Origin: Rusavskia elegans
Lineage: Eukaryota; Ascomycota; Lecanoromycetes; Teloschistales; Teloschistaceae
Direction of reading: 5' to 3'
Length of the DNA: 64,000 nt
Assembly: GCA_011316305.1 (NCBI GenBank)
Contig: SAUG01000040.1
Coordinates: 483,477 to 547,476 of the forward strand
Below the pieces are notes generated by a model. It searched no databases, was not told the origin of the DNA, and saw only the letters and a list, made by a program, of their open reading frames with translations. Numbering within the stretch: position 1 is the stretch's first letter; each line of letters opens with the position of its first letter. Position numbers and translations under genes: made by a program. Below, piece after piece: positions 19,643-31,486 of the stretch.

Positions 19643-22600
19643 TTATTCAGTCTTCGTCTCCTCCGTCTTCTCAACGCTCTGGCCCTTGCTCGCATCATCG
19701 ACATCCAATGGTGTGTCACTTTCCTCCAATTCGTGCTTCGGTCGTATCGTCTCCACGCACAGGTCTTTATCTTTGCTGTACACCTTTAGCCCGACAACGC
19801 AGACAGCATTCCAAGGATCGTCCTCGAACTCCGCATTAGCCTCATCTACCGTACTGTCTTCCGCAGGCACCGCGTCAGGAGCTGCTTCGGACAGAGGAGG
19901 AAGGTCCAACTCCGTAACGATGGACGCTTGAAACGACGCATCTGACGCGCAGTCCCAATCCTCATCCTCCTCTACCTCCGCTTCACCCCCGTCCTCTGTA
20001 TTTGCAGCCTTTCCAGTAACGTCAGGTTGCAGTAATCCACCTTCTTCCTTCGCGGAATCTGTCGGTGCTGCTTCAGCATCCTCTCCAACCCTGCCTCCAG
20101 CATCCTCCTTTGCTTCCTCTTCATCGACCCAGGCAGCCTCGTCGTCCCCATTTATTGGCGTTTCTGGAGGTGGAGACAATGGAGCGGATGTCGTGGCTTC
20201 CGACACTGCTGTCTTGGCCTCACTGCCCGCTTGTGCTTGTTGATCTTCAGCTGCCTTACTCTTGATCCCTTCGGCTCCCTTAACTTCGGAAGCGGGAGCC
20301 TCGACACTCGTGCTCTCAGCTTCGTTGTTCACTGAAGCTGGCGCTCCCGTATCCTCCCCTTGCTTTGCAGCTTCTGCGACTTTGGCTTTCCCGGCTTTCT
20401 TCTTGAAGTAGGCCGCCTTTCTTTGCGCCTGGCGTTTCTTTCTCGCTAAGCGCTTCTTGTCGGTTTCCCATTCTTTCAACATATGGGCGCGAAGCTCTGC
20501 ACGGCGCTTCTGGTGATCGGCAGCCTTCTTTTTCTGCTCGCGGAGCTCACGCGCCGCTTTCTCTTTCTCGGTCTCTCTGATATCACCTTTAGCATGTGCG
20601 AGATCATAAGACAGTCCAACTTGTATGAGCTTCTCGGGTCGGTTCATGCAACTGTTTCGAATTACTTGATCTGGCGTGGAGTCGCCCACCCATCGTTTGG
20701 CGGTGATCTTCATTAGCACCGAGTAGGTGCCAGGCTCCAGGTCGATATCAGTAGACACACTACGGCTCATCGAGTAATTGCTGTGGCTGCGAACCATGAA
20801 GGACTCGTCGCCATCTTTCTCAAAGCGAAAATGTAGCTGGAAGGTGTACTCTCCTTCCAACCCTCTGAAATAGCGGGAGTCTAGCTGCGATAGTACAACG
20901 ACCACGGGACCGGGCTTGGTGACGGTGACGCTGAACTTCGTGTCGTTGTAGTCCGCTGACCAAGGTACATTTACTGTAGTCCATTGCTGGCAAATACTCC
21001 ATTCAGGTCCAAAGAGCCGCGTCCGATCCAAGCTTTGGTATTTGCGTAGAAAGTCCGCGTATGAAATCCAGAACATACCGTCATCGCCAAAGCGGTGGTT
21101 CAATAGCTCCATCCATTCCGGCGTCCATTGTTCGGATCCGTCACTCCATGGCCCTTGCCATTCGGTGTCACCCCAGGGGTTACGGATGCGCAGCAGCCGT
21201 TCTCCTTTGACCTCTCGAGCTTCCATGACGGAATAAGCACTGGATGAAAAGCTCATTAGCATCTCCTCACGAATTGAACGAATCGATTGAGTGACATGCA
21301 AGTAGAGCACGTGTTCCAAATGTAAATATAAACCGGAAGAATGTCTCTGCAGGATCCCGAGGGCGGGGGAGTGTGATAGTCGACTTACTGCATCCTAATA
21401 ACACCTTTACGAGCACCTTTCTGTTCAGCGTCCGCTGAACCTTGCCATTTGTCAAATCGCCCTGTCGCGCAGCCGAAAAGGAACTCGTCGTTGACCTTCA
21501 TAATCTGGTCGGTCCAGAACTTCTCCTTATCGAGTATGTCTGTGGCGAGCAACTCGGTGGTTACGCCTCCCGTCAAGTCTTCGATTGCTTCGCTAAGTTT
21601 ATTGTCAGCAACCTAAAACCTTTAGCCGAGCGTGGAGCAAAGGATATTCATGTGTACTCACCCTGTAAAGCCACCATCGATGGAACCGTAATCACCGTGG
21701 GCTTTGGCAAAAGCCTTTTCCAGGAGGGGCAGCCATGTCTCGTCTTGGTCGGCACACTGTGCGAAGCAGAGCGAGCGTGACCCGGTCTGGTTCGCTTTGC
21801 GGTACTCTTCCTCAGCATCAGCCCTCCGTACGTCCTCCCACGTCCTCTTGTCATCGATGGACTCGTAGAAATCAGCTGCAACAAGATACAGCTTATCATC
21901 GATGATTGTCTGGATCCACGATCCGTCCCGATGAAACACAAAACCATATACGCCAACCTGCTCGTCTCGATGGACACATACCCGATCGACAAGGTCTTTC
22001 TTGTTGGTGATGGCGCACAAGGCGGATAGGAGCCAGCAGTCGCCGTTGAAGCCTTGCCGAACATCATTTGCGGTGGCACCTTCCTTGAAGAACACCGGAT
22101 TATCGAATATGTCCTACGATCAGTTAGCCATTGAACCACCAACCAGCCTTTATCTCGTGCAGTGGTGGAGTCTTCGTCTCGGGGCTTAGCAGGCCGTCAT
22201 CCCAATGCCAAGCAACGGAGATACCTCACAACGCACCACCACATGGGATATAGGCTGCTGCCAGTCAAGGTACTAACGGGAACACGTTTGACAGACTTAG
22301 GAGTCAAATCACTGCCGGCGCCAGTCAAGGTATCTAAGCAATCTCTTTTGTTTCTCTTGAGATCGAACTCGATGTCGAAATGAGGATCACGATATTTCAG
22401 ATTGACTCTCCGACATTCTCGGGCGATAGCGTCAACAGCTGATCTGCATTCGGCTACGGCTTCATCGTATGATTTCCGCGTCGCTCGTCCGTGTACGAGT
22501 CCCACGGGAGACTGTGCGGCTTTGGTTCTAGCATACACGTTGGAGGGCAGAATGCTGTAGATCTTTCCAGGGAATTTTGTCGTGAACTTGTCCCAGAATT

Positions 22601-22709
22601 CGTCCACGTTGCGCTGGGGTACTCGTTTCTTGACCTTTTTGCTTGGTGCCACGTCTACGGTGGAAGGGGGCGGGCCTGGTGCCTCGCTCGGAGGGCATTG
22701 GTATGCCAT
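19643..22709 (-). CDS. Calpain-family cysteine protease (peptidase C2), 894 aa, 4 exons
   Basis: Exons on the minus strand are 22709-22278, 22113-21662, 21592-21389 and 21239-19643. Calpains are papain-fold proteases that make limited, often calcium-triggered cuts. Joining exons restores the triad: Cys170 in GFNGDCWLLSAL, His363 in VIRMHAYSV (the His codon is split by the last intron) and Asn383 in RIRNPWGD. A calpain beta-sandwich domain follows (about residues 410-560). The last third is a Lys/Arg-rich predicted coiled coil (EKEKAARELREQKKKA) and then an Ala/Glu-rich acidic tail, probably disordered. There is no sign of EF-hands or of the PalB/Rim13 layout, so this is a separate fungal calpain group. 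I chose the ATG at 22709 (MAYQCPP); an upstream extra exon cannot be excluded. Confidence 0.87.
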
Positions 22710-23660
22710 GTCGACTCGATGATTTGAGGGTCTCTGCAATGACAGCTAGTCGTGATCGCAGACTATCCGTGTATATAACCGTCGAGGTGTCGGTCATAGA
22801 ACATCGAGGTCCCGTAGGAAGCAGGCAGCCTCGATGTTATTATTGGGACCCTCGCCTTCTTGCTTCAATAATACTTGGAGGCCTTGCATAGCATCGAGAC
22901 TGACGTTTCATTAGTCGCAACTAGTAGCCCAAGGCTGCTGATCCATGCGGCTGACAGGGGCGGTGTAAAGCTTGAAAAGATATACGTAGTTCGTCAATCT
23001 GGAAACATGGTTGGCTGACAAGGACATGGAGACACATGGTCTAACCCGCTCCTAGAGCTGCGCTGCTGCATTTCAGCCTCCAAAGGTGGAGAGACTTTTG
23101 GCCCCCAAGGAAAGGAGATCCAACATCGCTTCGAGGATGTGCGGGTACGTTTGGCCATACAATTTTTCATACCTCAACATGCGTACTGTCAGCCTCTCTC
23201 TGGCTACGATCTCGACCCGCCCAGAAGATTCCAATGGGGGGCCGTAAGCTGATCAGGCGTCCCACTAAGACCGGCTGTACAGATCAGACTGGAAGTTTTC
23301 GCATATGGGACGGAATAAGACAAACAGCAGGCGAGTCGAAGGCTGAGGTGGTTGGCTAAGGAAGGCTTAGGACCAACTTTTGATGAACGGAGGCAATCGT
23401 TACAGCTGTGAAATTGTTTCCGTCCCCCCACGGTTGCACAGAGCGTACCTCGGGCGAAATTGCATATTGTGAAATCATGAACTATCCGATTTGGTCGCCC
23501 TCCGTTACACACTGGAGCTGAGGACGATCTCCATCCAAGCTCGCGCCCCAATTCTATCCTACAGCCCGAACACCAGCCTTGTATGCTTATCGTTACAAAT
23601 GCTCGTGATTAACCCCTGCCTTAACTTTGCACAACCGGAGATAGCAGCGTACAGATAGTT
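22710..23660. other. Intergenic region, 951 bp, no gene seen
   Basis: It lies upstream of the calpain gene and downstream of cdk1, both on the minus strand. I found no family-like protein on either strand and no tRNA-like B box. It likely holds the calpain promoter and the cdk1 3' UTR. Confidence 0.5.
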
Positions 23661-24772
23661 TCAATGGTAACCACTCATCTTACCGCGGCCAGAGTGCGCG
23701 TGTGTGCCAGCATCAAAGTAGGGGTGAACGCAGGCTTGCTTAGCTGAGATCCGTCCAGCCGGGTCGTAGACCAGCATTAGATCGAGCAAATCGAGGCCGT
23801 TGTCGTCGAGGCCGGACACGAGAGGCCTTGAGATGTCTCGAGACCATTTGGGAAACGATGGTTTGAAGTCCGGGAAAGAAGTGACGCCGGGCCAGTCGTG
23901 ATCATTTGGAGTACCGAGAAGTCTAGTCCCTGTGTCAATGCATTGACGAACAAGAGCAATCATCACTGCCCACGATGTATAGAGCTTACCGGAAGATCTT
24001 GAAGATCTCATCGATTTCCGAATCGCCCGGAAACAATGGCTTTCGTGTACACATTTCTGCGAAGATGCACCCGATGGACCACATGTCAACACCAGTCGAA
24101 TATTGCCGGCCACCCAGGAGGATCTCAGGCGCACGATACCAGAGCGTGACGACTTCGTGCGTGTATGTTCGTAGTGGGACGCCGAATGCTCGTGCCAGTC
24201 CGAAATCCGCCAGCTTGAGATTGCCATCCCGATCGATGAGCAGGTTCTGTGGTTTAAGGTCCCGGTGCAGTACTCGATGGCTGTGGCAGTACCTCACGCC
24301 CTCCACGAGCTGACTCATGAACTTCTTGACCATATTCTCCCCGAGTCCCAATCGCCCAAGATCGGCTCCTGACCCTTCGGGGAAAGCTTTGCCTCTGCCA
24401 CCATCACTGACCGGTAGAGCCTCCATGTACTTTTTCAAATCTAGATCCAAGAACTCGCACACTAAGTATAGTTTGTGGCCATCGGCGTGGACGATATTAA
24501 GAAGGCGGACAATGTTGGGGTCGTTCATCTCTTTGAGTAGAGAGATTTCGCGGATTGCCGTGCTGGGGACTCCCTCGTCTTCCGCCTCGAGGCGGATCTT
24601 CTTCAACGCGACTATTCTTGAGGGGTGGGTGAGATCGCGGGCTTTGTAGACGACGCCGTAGGTCCCTGATGGTACAATGTCAAAGACTTGATCAAAACCA
24701 GGGGCATTGAGCAATTCTGCGCCAGCGCTGCTCACCCTCTCCAATTTTCTCGATCTTTTGGTAATTCTCCAT
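23661..24772 (-). CDS. nimX: Cyclin-dependent kinase 1 (NimX/Cdc2), 324 aa, 3 exons
   Basis: CDK1 is the cyclin-bound serine/threonine kinase driving entry into S phase and mitosis. Exons on the minus strand are 24772-24736, 24665-23990 and 23922-23661. The 37-nt first exon begins [12 protein letters not shown], and the join restores [13 protein letters not shown] with the inhibitory Thr-Tyr pair. The cyclin-binding helix is PSTAIRE. Other marks are [21 protein letters not shown], the T-loop [16 protein letters not shown] with its activating Thr, and [18 protein letters not shown] across the second junction. Length and sequence are nearly those of Aspergillus NimX, including the fungal insert around [13 protein letters not shown]. 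The C-terminus is somewhat more diverged. A long frame opening inside intron 1 should not be taken as the start. Confidence 0.96.
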
Positions 24773-25603
24773 TTCCGCTGAGTCCCAAATGCTGAATCTT
24801 TCGGGCGAAGAAGTCTAAGTCAACTGCTGCGTCGAAAGGCTTGGGTCGGCACTCGCGAGGTTGGAAGCTGCGTGCGTTTCGCAGTTATGGTAAGTCAATG
24901 ATGCTTCCCGGTTAATTTTGTCGAGCCATTGGCTGAAAGCGACAGCAAACAATCTAACACGAATACAGTACTCGTTTGACAGATCCTTTATCTGCTATCG
25001 TTGGTGGAATATACGACGGGTGAGCGCAGCTTTGATGTTGATTGGGAGGTTCGTATGTAAACACGGGGGAAGAGCACGTGATCACGTGAGACCAACATCT
25101 TCAATTCTTCTGCGAATCTCCAACATACGGAGCGTTCCATGTCAACGATCGAGTTTTCTGGACCACGACAAGTTCCACGCTGATGTCTAGCTTCTTTTTA
25201 AAGGATTGTTTTTGACATCGAAGTATCGATGCGACTGTGGCGCCAAATATCCCTTCCGCTGCTGAATTGGGTCTTCGTGGAGCCTACTCCGTCTGAAACC
25301 CTCTCTCGCGGTAAACAGAATTGTTCGAACATTCTCCGTATCCTTTCGACTTAGCGGAAGTGGGTACCCGATACCTCGATTGCTGGCTACATTGGATGTA
25401 CTACAGACAACCAATTGTATAAGACGATAGGCTTAGTTTTCGGACTTTCCTCCTCATCGAGCCCCTGAAATCTGAATCGAAGACCCTAGCAGCGAAAGAG
25501 ATAAGGTAGTAATGGACTTTGTGCTCGATCACCACGTTTGGTTGCTCGCGGTGCTCACCTCTCCATCACAGTATCATACATCGTAATACTGTGACCGACG
25601 CTC
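24773..25603. promoter_or_regulatory. Divergent intergenic region between cdk1 and the AlkB-like gene
   Basis: No gene is seen in 831 bp separating the start codons of two diverging genes. A 14-bp perfect palindrome built of two CACGTG boxes lies at 25075-25088 (separate entry). Confidence 0.5.
25075..25088. promoter_or_regulatory. Double E-box palindrome CACGTGATCACGTG
   Basis: The 14 bases read identically on both strands and hold two CACGTG cores, the classic binding site of bHLH regulators, sharing an AT centre. It sits 303 bp upstream of the cdk1 ATG and 516 bp upstream of the AlkB-like ATG. Function is inferred from motif knowledge only. Confidence 0.45.
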
Positions 25604-26939
25604 ATGGTCATCATGATGGGGAGGCAAGACCCTAAACAAAAGCCCCCGGACTCACTGAGAGCCCTCCACAAGTTTTACCAGAAAGCATCAGCGGATTATT
25701 TAGCAAATGACAGCAATGTGTTCGACTTTAGTGGTCTCCAGCAAGACGTCACAGCTACCAGATTACGTGTCGTCAGACTGTTGAAAGGCCATCGGCTGCT
25801 AGAGGTCTTCTCCCGTTTCGAAGGCTATGGGGAAGCCTCTGCAGATGTCGAAGACGTCAAGGTCTATGAAAATGCCGACCTTCCAGGTAATGCCTGTGAT
25901 TGTTGTCTTGGAAGTAGCTACACTGACTATCCAGGCTTACAAATATTGCCTTCTCTTCTTCCTCAGTACATTCAGAGGGCCCTTCTTTCACACTTGCTGC
26001 ACAGAGATCTGAGTGATCCAAAGCACAAGACAAACATTCATTTTCACCACAACGTTCCATACGACTCCCTAGCCGCAAGGTTTGGTTCTGATACTGAGAG
26101 TCCTAATGGCTCCGGAGGGTTTTCTTTCTTCGACTGCCCTCCAGAGTCTTCCTCCTGCATTCCTGCTATTGATCCTAGCACCCATACTTCTTTGACCGTT
26201 GCACAATTCCTCAATCGCAAATTGCGATGGATGACCCTCGGTGGCCAGTATGACTGGACCAACAAGGCATATCCCGAAGGAAGCCCACCAAGATTCCCTG
26301 AGGACATTGCCCGGCTAACGCACGGAATATTCGAGCACATACGACCCGAAGCAGCAATCGTGAACGTCTACACCCCAGGAGATACGCTGAGCATCCACCG
26401 CGACGTGAGTGAGGACTCGGATGTAGGACTCGTCAGCATCAGCCTCGGTTGCGACGCCATTTTCATTGCTGGTCTCGAGGAAGCCTCAGCCAACATAGTC
26501 AAACCCGTTGTGATGCGGCTCAGGTCTGGTAAGTTGTTTTCGGAGCTCCTGAACCTCCACCCCGCTTGACTTTCGACCTATCCCGGGCAAGCTCGGCATT
26601 TGATACCTCGATTGACACGTCAATCGGATATCTTGCCAGGCCATGGATAAGATATACTGTAGCCAAGTTCATCTGTACTCCCGAAAAAGTTGTATTGCAG
26701 GCATGCTGACTCCGGATTCGACTCCAGGCGATGCTGTTTACATGAGCGGCTCTTCACGATACGCTTGGCACAGTGTTCCTCAGGTTCTGGCAGGCACCTG
26801 CCCTCCGTGGCTCAGCGATTGGCCGGCAAGCACCTCTCTTCCAGGCGCCGACTCGACAGTCAGCGATCGATTCGCAGCCTGGCGTGGTTGGATGGCCAAC
26901 AAGAGGATCAACCTCAATATTCGGCAGATGAGGGATTGA
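25604..26939 (+). CDS. AlkB-family Fe(II)/2-oxoglutarate dioxygenase, ALKBH1-like, 362 aa, 3 exons
   Basis: ALKBH1-type enzymes oxidatively remove methyl groups from nucleic acids, including tRNA and DNA bases. Exons are 25604-25886, 25935-26528 and 26728-26939. The first join gives DLPGLQILPSLLPQ, and the second gives RLRSGDAVYMSGSSRYAWH, both family-like. Iron ligands are H249 and D251 in LSIHRDVSED and H307 in RYAWHSVPQV. The 2-oxoglutarate arginine lies in RINLNIRQM (R352/R358). Intron 1 is 48 nt and has no stop in frame, so retention would insert 16 residues rather than truncate. Intron 2 is unusually long for this window (199 nt). The start could instead be the next Met (MMGRQ). It shares an upstream region with cdk1, probably by chance. 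Confidence 0.88.
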
Positions 26940-27412
26940 TCTATTCCACGCACAGCCGAACATCTGATTTACGTATCAGTCGGAGTATTCAACGGCCACT
27001 CTGCCCACGCAACGAATGTTCTGACTCGTGCCGAAAGCCTATGTCTCCCCCATCAGAGTAAGACTATGGGGTATGGTAGGGTAAATTCCTTTTCTCGGAA
27101 CATGCTCGCAGTTATTTGTCAACTGTCCTGATTTTTTTCACGTAACTCTGTATCGCAGTAGCCGTTAGATGTTCCGTCTAACAAAGTACTACATGCTCAA
27201 ACCTTTCTTTCCATTCTTTCTCTTTTACAAACATCCCGGCGACATCAATGTACGCAGACCGATGACAGAACAGGAAGGCGCTGCGGGCCCGGGTCGATAA
27301 GGCTCACCCCACATCGTTCATTATGCTAAAGTAGAATGAATATGCACGTCATTATTGTTGTGTTGTTTCTGTCGGACATGACAACGATATGTTTCCTCCT
27401 TCTTGATGCACA
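26940..27412. other. Intergenic region, 473 bp, no gene seen
   Basis: It lies between two plus-strand genes and presumably contains the amidase promoter. Only short, unsupported frames are visible. Confidence 0.5.
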
Positions 27413-29464
27413 ATGGCCGCCGAAAAGCAACCCTGGCAAACAGTAGCTGAGGCTAAGTTGGAATCTATCAACGAGTCGATTCCCACCGATTGGCGGTTGC
27501 CCTCGCTACCACGCAATGAGGAACAACAAGATGTTACTGGCGGTTATATCCAGCAGTTTCTGTCCAAAGAGGAGATAGAAATCACCGAGGCTGTTGCTCC
27601 TACGATCGTAGAGTACACCTCCGCAGGGCACTGGACAGCAGAGACAGTGACAAGAGCCTTCTGCCACCGCGCGGGCCTTGCACATCAATTGGTATGAATG
27701 AAACACCTTCAATCGTGATGCATTACAACGGCTGAGCTGATCAAAAAGACCAATTGTCTCCACGAGACATTCTTCGACGCAGCCATCGAAGACGCTAAGT
27801 CCCTGGATGCCCACCTTGCAAAGAATCGGAAGCCGATCGGTCCCTTGCATGGCTTGCCTGTCAGTCTGAAAGATCAATTCCATGTCAAAGGTGTTGAAAC
27901 GACGATGGGATATGTAGGCTGGCTGGGGACTTTCCAGGGTAAGAAAGGGACTGGCAAAGAGAAAGTGTTTGAAAGCGAGATGGTCCAAGAGCTCCGGGAT
28001 CTAGGAGCGGTGCTTTATTGCAAGACAAGTGTGCCTCACACCCTGATGAGCGGCGAGACTGTCAACAATATCATTGGATACACCTGGAATCCCAAGAATC
28101 GCAATCTCAGCTGTGGCGGTAGCTCTGGCGGTGAAGGCGCCCTCATTGGTCTTCGAGGTTCTCCTGCCGGTTTTGGCACGGACATTGGTGGTTCCATTAG
28201 GATCCCAGCCGCTTTCAATGGTCTCTATGGCCTTCGACCTTCCGGTGGTCGTTTGCCATATCAAGGGATGGCAAACTCCATGGATGGACAAAATTCCGTG
28301 TTGTCAGTAGTTGGGCCATTAGCCCCGTCTGTCAGTACCCTGCAGCTGTTGGTGAAGTCGCTTTTGTCTCGGGAACCCTGGCTTCACGACCCACTTGTCC
28401 ACGATATCCCATGGCGAGAGGAAAAAGCTGTGATCTCAAAGGATCAGAAACTGTCCTTTGCTGTGCTCCGCCATGACGGAGTAGCATCACTTCACCCTCC
28501 TGTCAAACGAGCACTGGAGACCGTAATCGAAAGGCTCGAAAACAAAGGTCACAGAATCATTGAGTGGAAGCCGCCGGCTCACAAACGCGGTCTTGATACC
28601 CTCTCCGCGGCGTGGAATTATGATAACGGCGCGGATATCCGGTTAGCGTTCGAATTGTCCGGCGAGCCCATGGTAAGGACTTGGTTCCGTCTCATTCTAC
28701 ATTCGCGCGACATGGGTTGACAGTTAAGCGTGAACGCTAACCCCTGCTTGCTGCAAAGTTTTATCTCGGATTGCAAGGAAATGACTCTATTGAAACAAGC
28801 TGATGTTGAAAAGGCGCCGCAGATTGAAACTACTTACGGCGCGGAGTTGAATGACGATCCGCCGAAAGACGCAACCTTCATCGCTGCAAATAACGTTGCC
28901 CGGCGCGAGTATCAAAAGGAGTACATGGAATATTGGAACTCCACTGCCGAGTTGACGGGGACAGGGAAGCCGGTGGATATCGTTATTGCACCGGTATATG
29001 ACTCTTCCCGTGTCACCGCATTCAGGGATACTATCGCACATGTCTCTACATTTTATTGCTTTCGATCCCGGAGTGATTGCATTCATTAATTGTCCTATCG
29101 CAGGTCGCCCCTTTCGCAGCCGCACGACCCAACGGCTTCTCATGGTACGGCTATTCCGGCATCGTGAATGTACTCGATTACACTGCCTGCACGCTCCCAG
29201 TCACCACAGTCGACAAGAGCATTGATGTCATGGATCCGTCGTTCACGCCACTTGGCGATCTTGATAAAAGTATCATGGACAAATGTGAGTCGAGATTCGC
29301 CCCTTTTCCTATGTTACACTGGGTCTTGGTGCTGACATTGGTGTGTAGATGACCCTGAGATCTACGATGGTGCGCATGTGGGCGTGCAATTGATTGGAAG
29401 GCGGCTGCAGGAGGAGAAGGTGCTGGCGGTCACGGAGTATGTTGCTGGGGTTCTGAAGGCTTGA
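27413..29464 (+). CDS. Amidase-signature enzyme (fungal acetamidase/general amidase type), 571 aa, 5 exons
   Basis: Amidases of this family hydrolyse carboxamides to acid and ammonia and often serve nitrogen nutrition. Exons: 27413-27691, 27749-28672, 28778-28993, 29104-29284, 29349-29464. The Ser-cisSer-Lys triad is visible: Lys134 in GLPVSLKDQF, the cis-Ser at about 219 in CGGSSGGEGALIG, and nucleophile Ser at about 242 in GTDIGGSIRIPAAF. Joins restore IAPVAPFAAARPNGFSW and MDKYDPEIYDGAHVGVQLIG. The acceptor of intron 2 is the weakest point. The AG at 28777 keeps frame, while the stronger-looking one at 28758 does not, so either the exon starts elsewhere or a small lesion exists. Residues after it (EYQKEYMEYWNSTAELTGTG) are typical. 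It resembles Aspergillus GmdA/AmdS relatives; substrate unknown. Confidence 0.86.
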
Positions 29465-29817
29465 AGAAGAGTATCGGTGGGATTAGTGCTTCTTTTTCGT
29501 GAATGGTTGTCGAAGTGTCGATTGTTCGAGGTGGACAGGTGCGGTCAGGATTTACATCATAGATTGTTCAAGAGATGGTCTCTGTCTCGAATCCCTGATG
29601 TCAGGTTTGGGATGTCTACGAGGACCGAGAATGGCGTAATTCGGCGTAAAATTCGTTTCCATAATCATCAAGATATATACGATGGCTCGTCCTTCCCTAT
29701 CCACTCTAGACAACCCCTTTGATGTTCGCATATGTAGTCCAAGATCTCAATACTGTTGCCAACCCAGTCTTCCCACATGCCCAGATATACACATCAATGC
29801 TCTTTCCCGTTCATCAT
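29465..29817. other. Intergenic region between convergent genes
   Basis: No gene is seen. It holds the 3' flanks of the amidase (+) and the four-span membrane protein (-). Confidence 0.5.
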
Positions 29818-30700
29818 CTACGAATACTTCGCTGCTGCTGCTGGTGGCGCCACGCTGGACGCATGCTCTCCTGACGGCGTGTAAGCTGGGGGTTCCTCCG
29901 CAGCATGGGCTTCCGGATCGCGATTGTATTGCAATTGGCTAAGGCGAGCCGGCATGCGAGACCGACGGACGGCGAGACGATGTTTGCGCACCGCGATGCA
30001 GGCCAGGAAAAAGAGGGTGAACTCGAAGATGCTTCGCTCTAGTCAGTGCTCGCTCATCGTAGTGTTGGGGAAGAAATAGGAACCCCTTACATCAACAGCC
30101 CCAAGAACACATTTGCTGCAATTTCCAACCTGCCGACGGTGTAGATGGCGGGTTGGCATGGCTCCGACCAGTAGTTATAGCCACGGCAGGGGATATAACC
30201 GTTGCGATATCGGTATATGACCGGCTGCCACCACCAGAACCAGCCATAGCCAACTCCAAAGACGATGGAAGGAATGCCCAGCGCCCAGATGAGGAAGTGG
30301 AATCCTACGTGCCAGCCGGGATGTATAGGCTTGCCGAGGCGGCGAAGGAGAAGGAAGAAGGTGATGGGGTTGTAGATTAAAGAAATGAGGACCTAGAAAG
30401 GAACGGAGTGTGAGTTTCGATCCTTGAGGAAGGTGCCCGTACGGCAGGATGCTCGCCTCGGGAAGGCATTGTTGAAGAACTGGAAGGGTCGCATCTTACG
30501 GGAAAGAGAGGCATCCAATCACTCCAGTCGTTATAGGCCGTTGGGTAGTATCTGTTTGTGATGGCGGTGGCACCGGCGAATAGGATGAGAGCGTTGAAGG
30601 CGAGGACGGTGCAGATGAGCTGCAGGATGGCTTTGACATGCCATTTCGGGTCGTTCTCTTGCAGCCGGCGGCGAGTCTCGGCGGAGAAGATTGGCCTCAT
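29818..30700 (-). CDS. Four-span fungal membrane protein of unknown function, 238 aa, 3 exons
   Basis: Exons on the minus strand are 30700-30500, 30392-30091 and 30031-29818. Joins are in frame, giving WMPLFPVLISLIYNP and FLGLLIIFEFTLFFLAC. Four hydrophobic spans are visible at about residues 24-47, 68-84, 95-117 and 154-180. The loop between spans 3 and 4 is aromatic-rich with two cysteines (WWWQPVIYRYRNGYIPCRGY, then EPCQPAIY) that could form a disulfide outside the cell. The C-terminus is hydrophilic and contains EEPPAYTPSGE, a PPxY motif of the kind recognised by WW-domain ubiquitin ligases, which suggests endocytic regulation. The overall layout recalls MARVEL-like fungal membrane proteins, but I cannot assign a family. 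I chose the ATG at 30700; the more upstream frame start is TTG. It is the last intact gene before the mutated repeat block. Confidence 0.75.
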
Positions 30701-31200
30701 CGTTGATATAGAGTGGAAGCGAACGAAAGTCAGCAAGATCAATGAAGAGCGGCGAAGCTCTCTGGCTCAGCAACGGAAAGAAAGGTCCATAAATTGGGCC
30801 GGGTGGAGGCAGGAAGAACAGAAGCTATCAAGCTTGCTAATATCCTTGCTTCTTGCAGATTGTACAGAGTAGAGTTCCAATGGCAAGCTACTCGGGCTGC
30901 AGTAGAGGCGAGTAGTGACGCAACGATTTATCCATGTCGTGCCGTGGCTTCCTTTTCCTCTTCCTCTTTCCTCTTTCCTCCTGCCTCCTTCTCTGGTTTC
31001 AAGAAAGGTAATGATAGGGACCATCGTGCGTCGGAAGCAAGCAAGATAAACGCATGGGTTGATGGAAGACGCCATCCAACCTCTATCGGGATTGTGCATG
31101 AGTAAGGTGGTGCGGGAGGCGCGTGTGCTCGTTCTAGAAGGGGGGTCACGTGTGGTGAAGATGTCTATGCTGTACGGAGGATGGCATCAAAAGTTCAGAA
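30701..31200. promoter_or_regulatory. Upstream region of the four-span protein and edge of the gene-rich domain
   Basis: No gene is seen. The sequence has normal composition, a purine/pyrimidine-biased stretch (about 30950-31000) and a CACGTG box at 31147-31152. Composition changes abruptly after about 31200. Confidence 0.45.
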
Positions 31201-31486
31201 TATACGCTAAATTTTAGCGCCCGGAGACGAGACTTGATATACTATCAAATATAGTAGTAAATCAAAATTTCTTTTTATTTTTTTAATATTTAAATAATTG
31301 AATCGTATTTATAAAATATTAAAATTTTAATAAATTTAAATTATATATATATAATTTTCGTTTCATTTTTTTCTATTCGCTAATTTTATTCCGTCGATTA
31401 ACGAATTTAGATATTAGTTTATCTATAATAGAAATAAAAATAATAAAATATTACGTTCGCTATCGATTTTATATAAAATATAATAA

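Noticed and set aside
23204..23551. 115-aa minus-strand frame between calpain and cdk1 genes
   Set aside because: No domain, no intron or promoter context, and composition looks random.
24665..24744. Alternative cdk1 start [11 protein letters not shown]
   Set aside because: This is intron 1 read through. The true first exon [13 protein letters not shown] at 24772-24736 restores the glycine loop.
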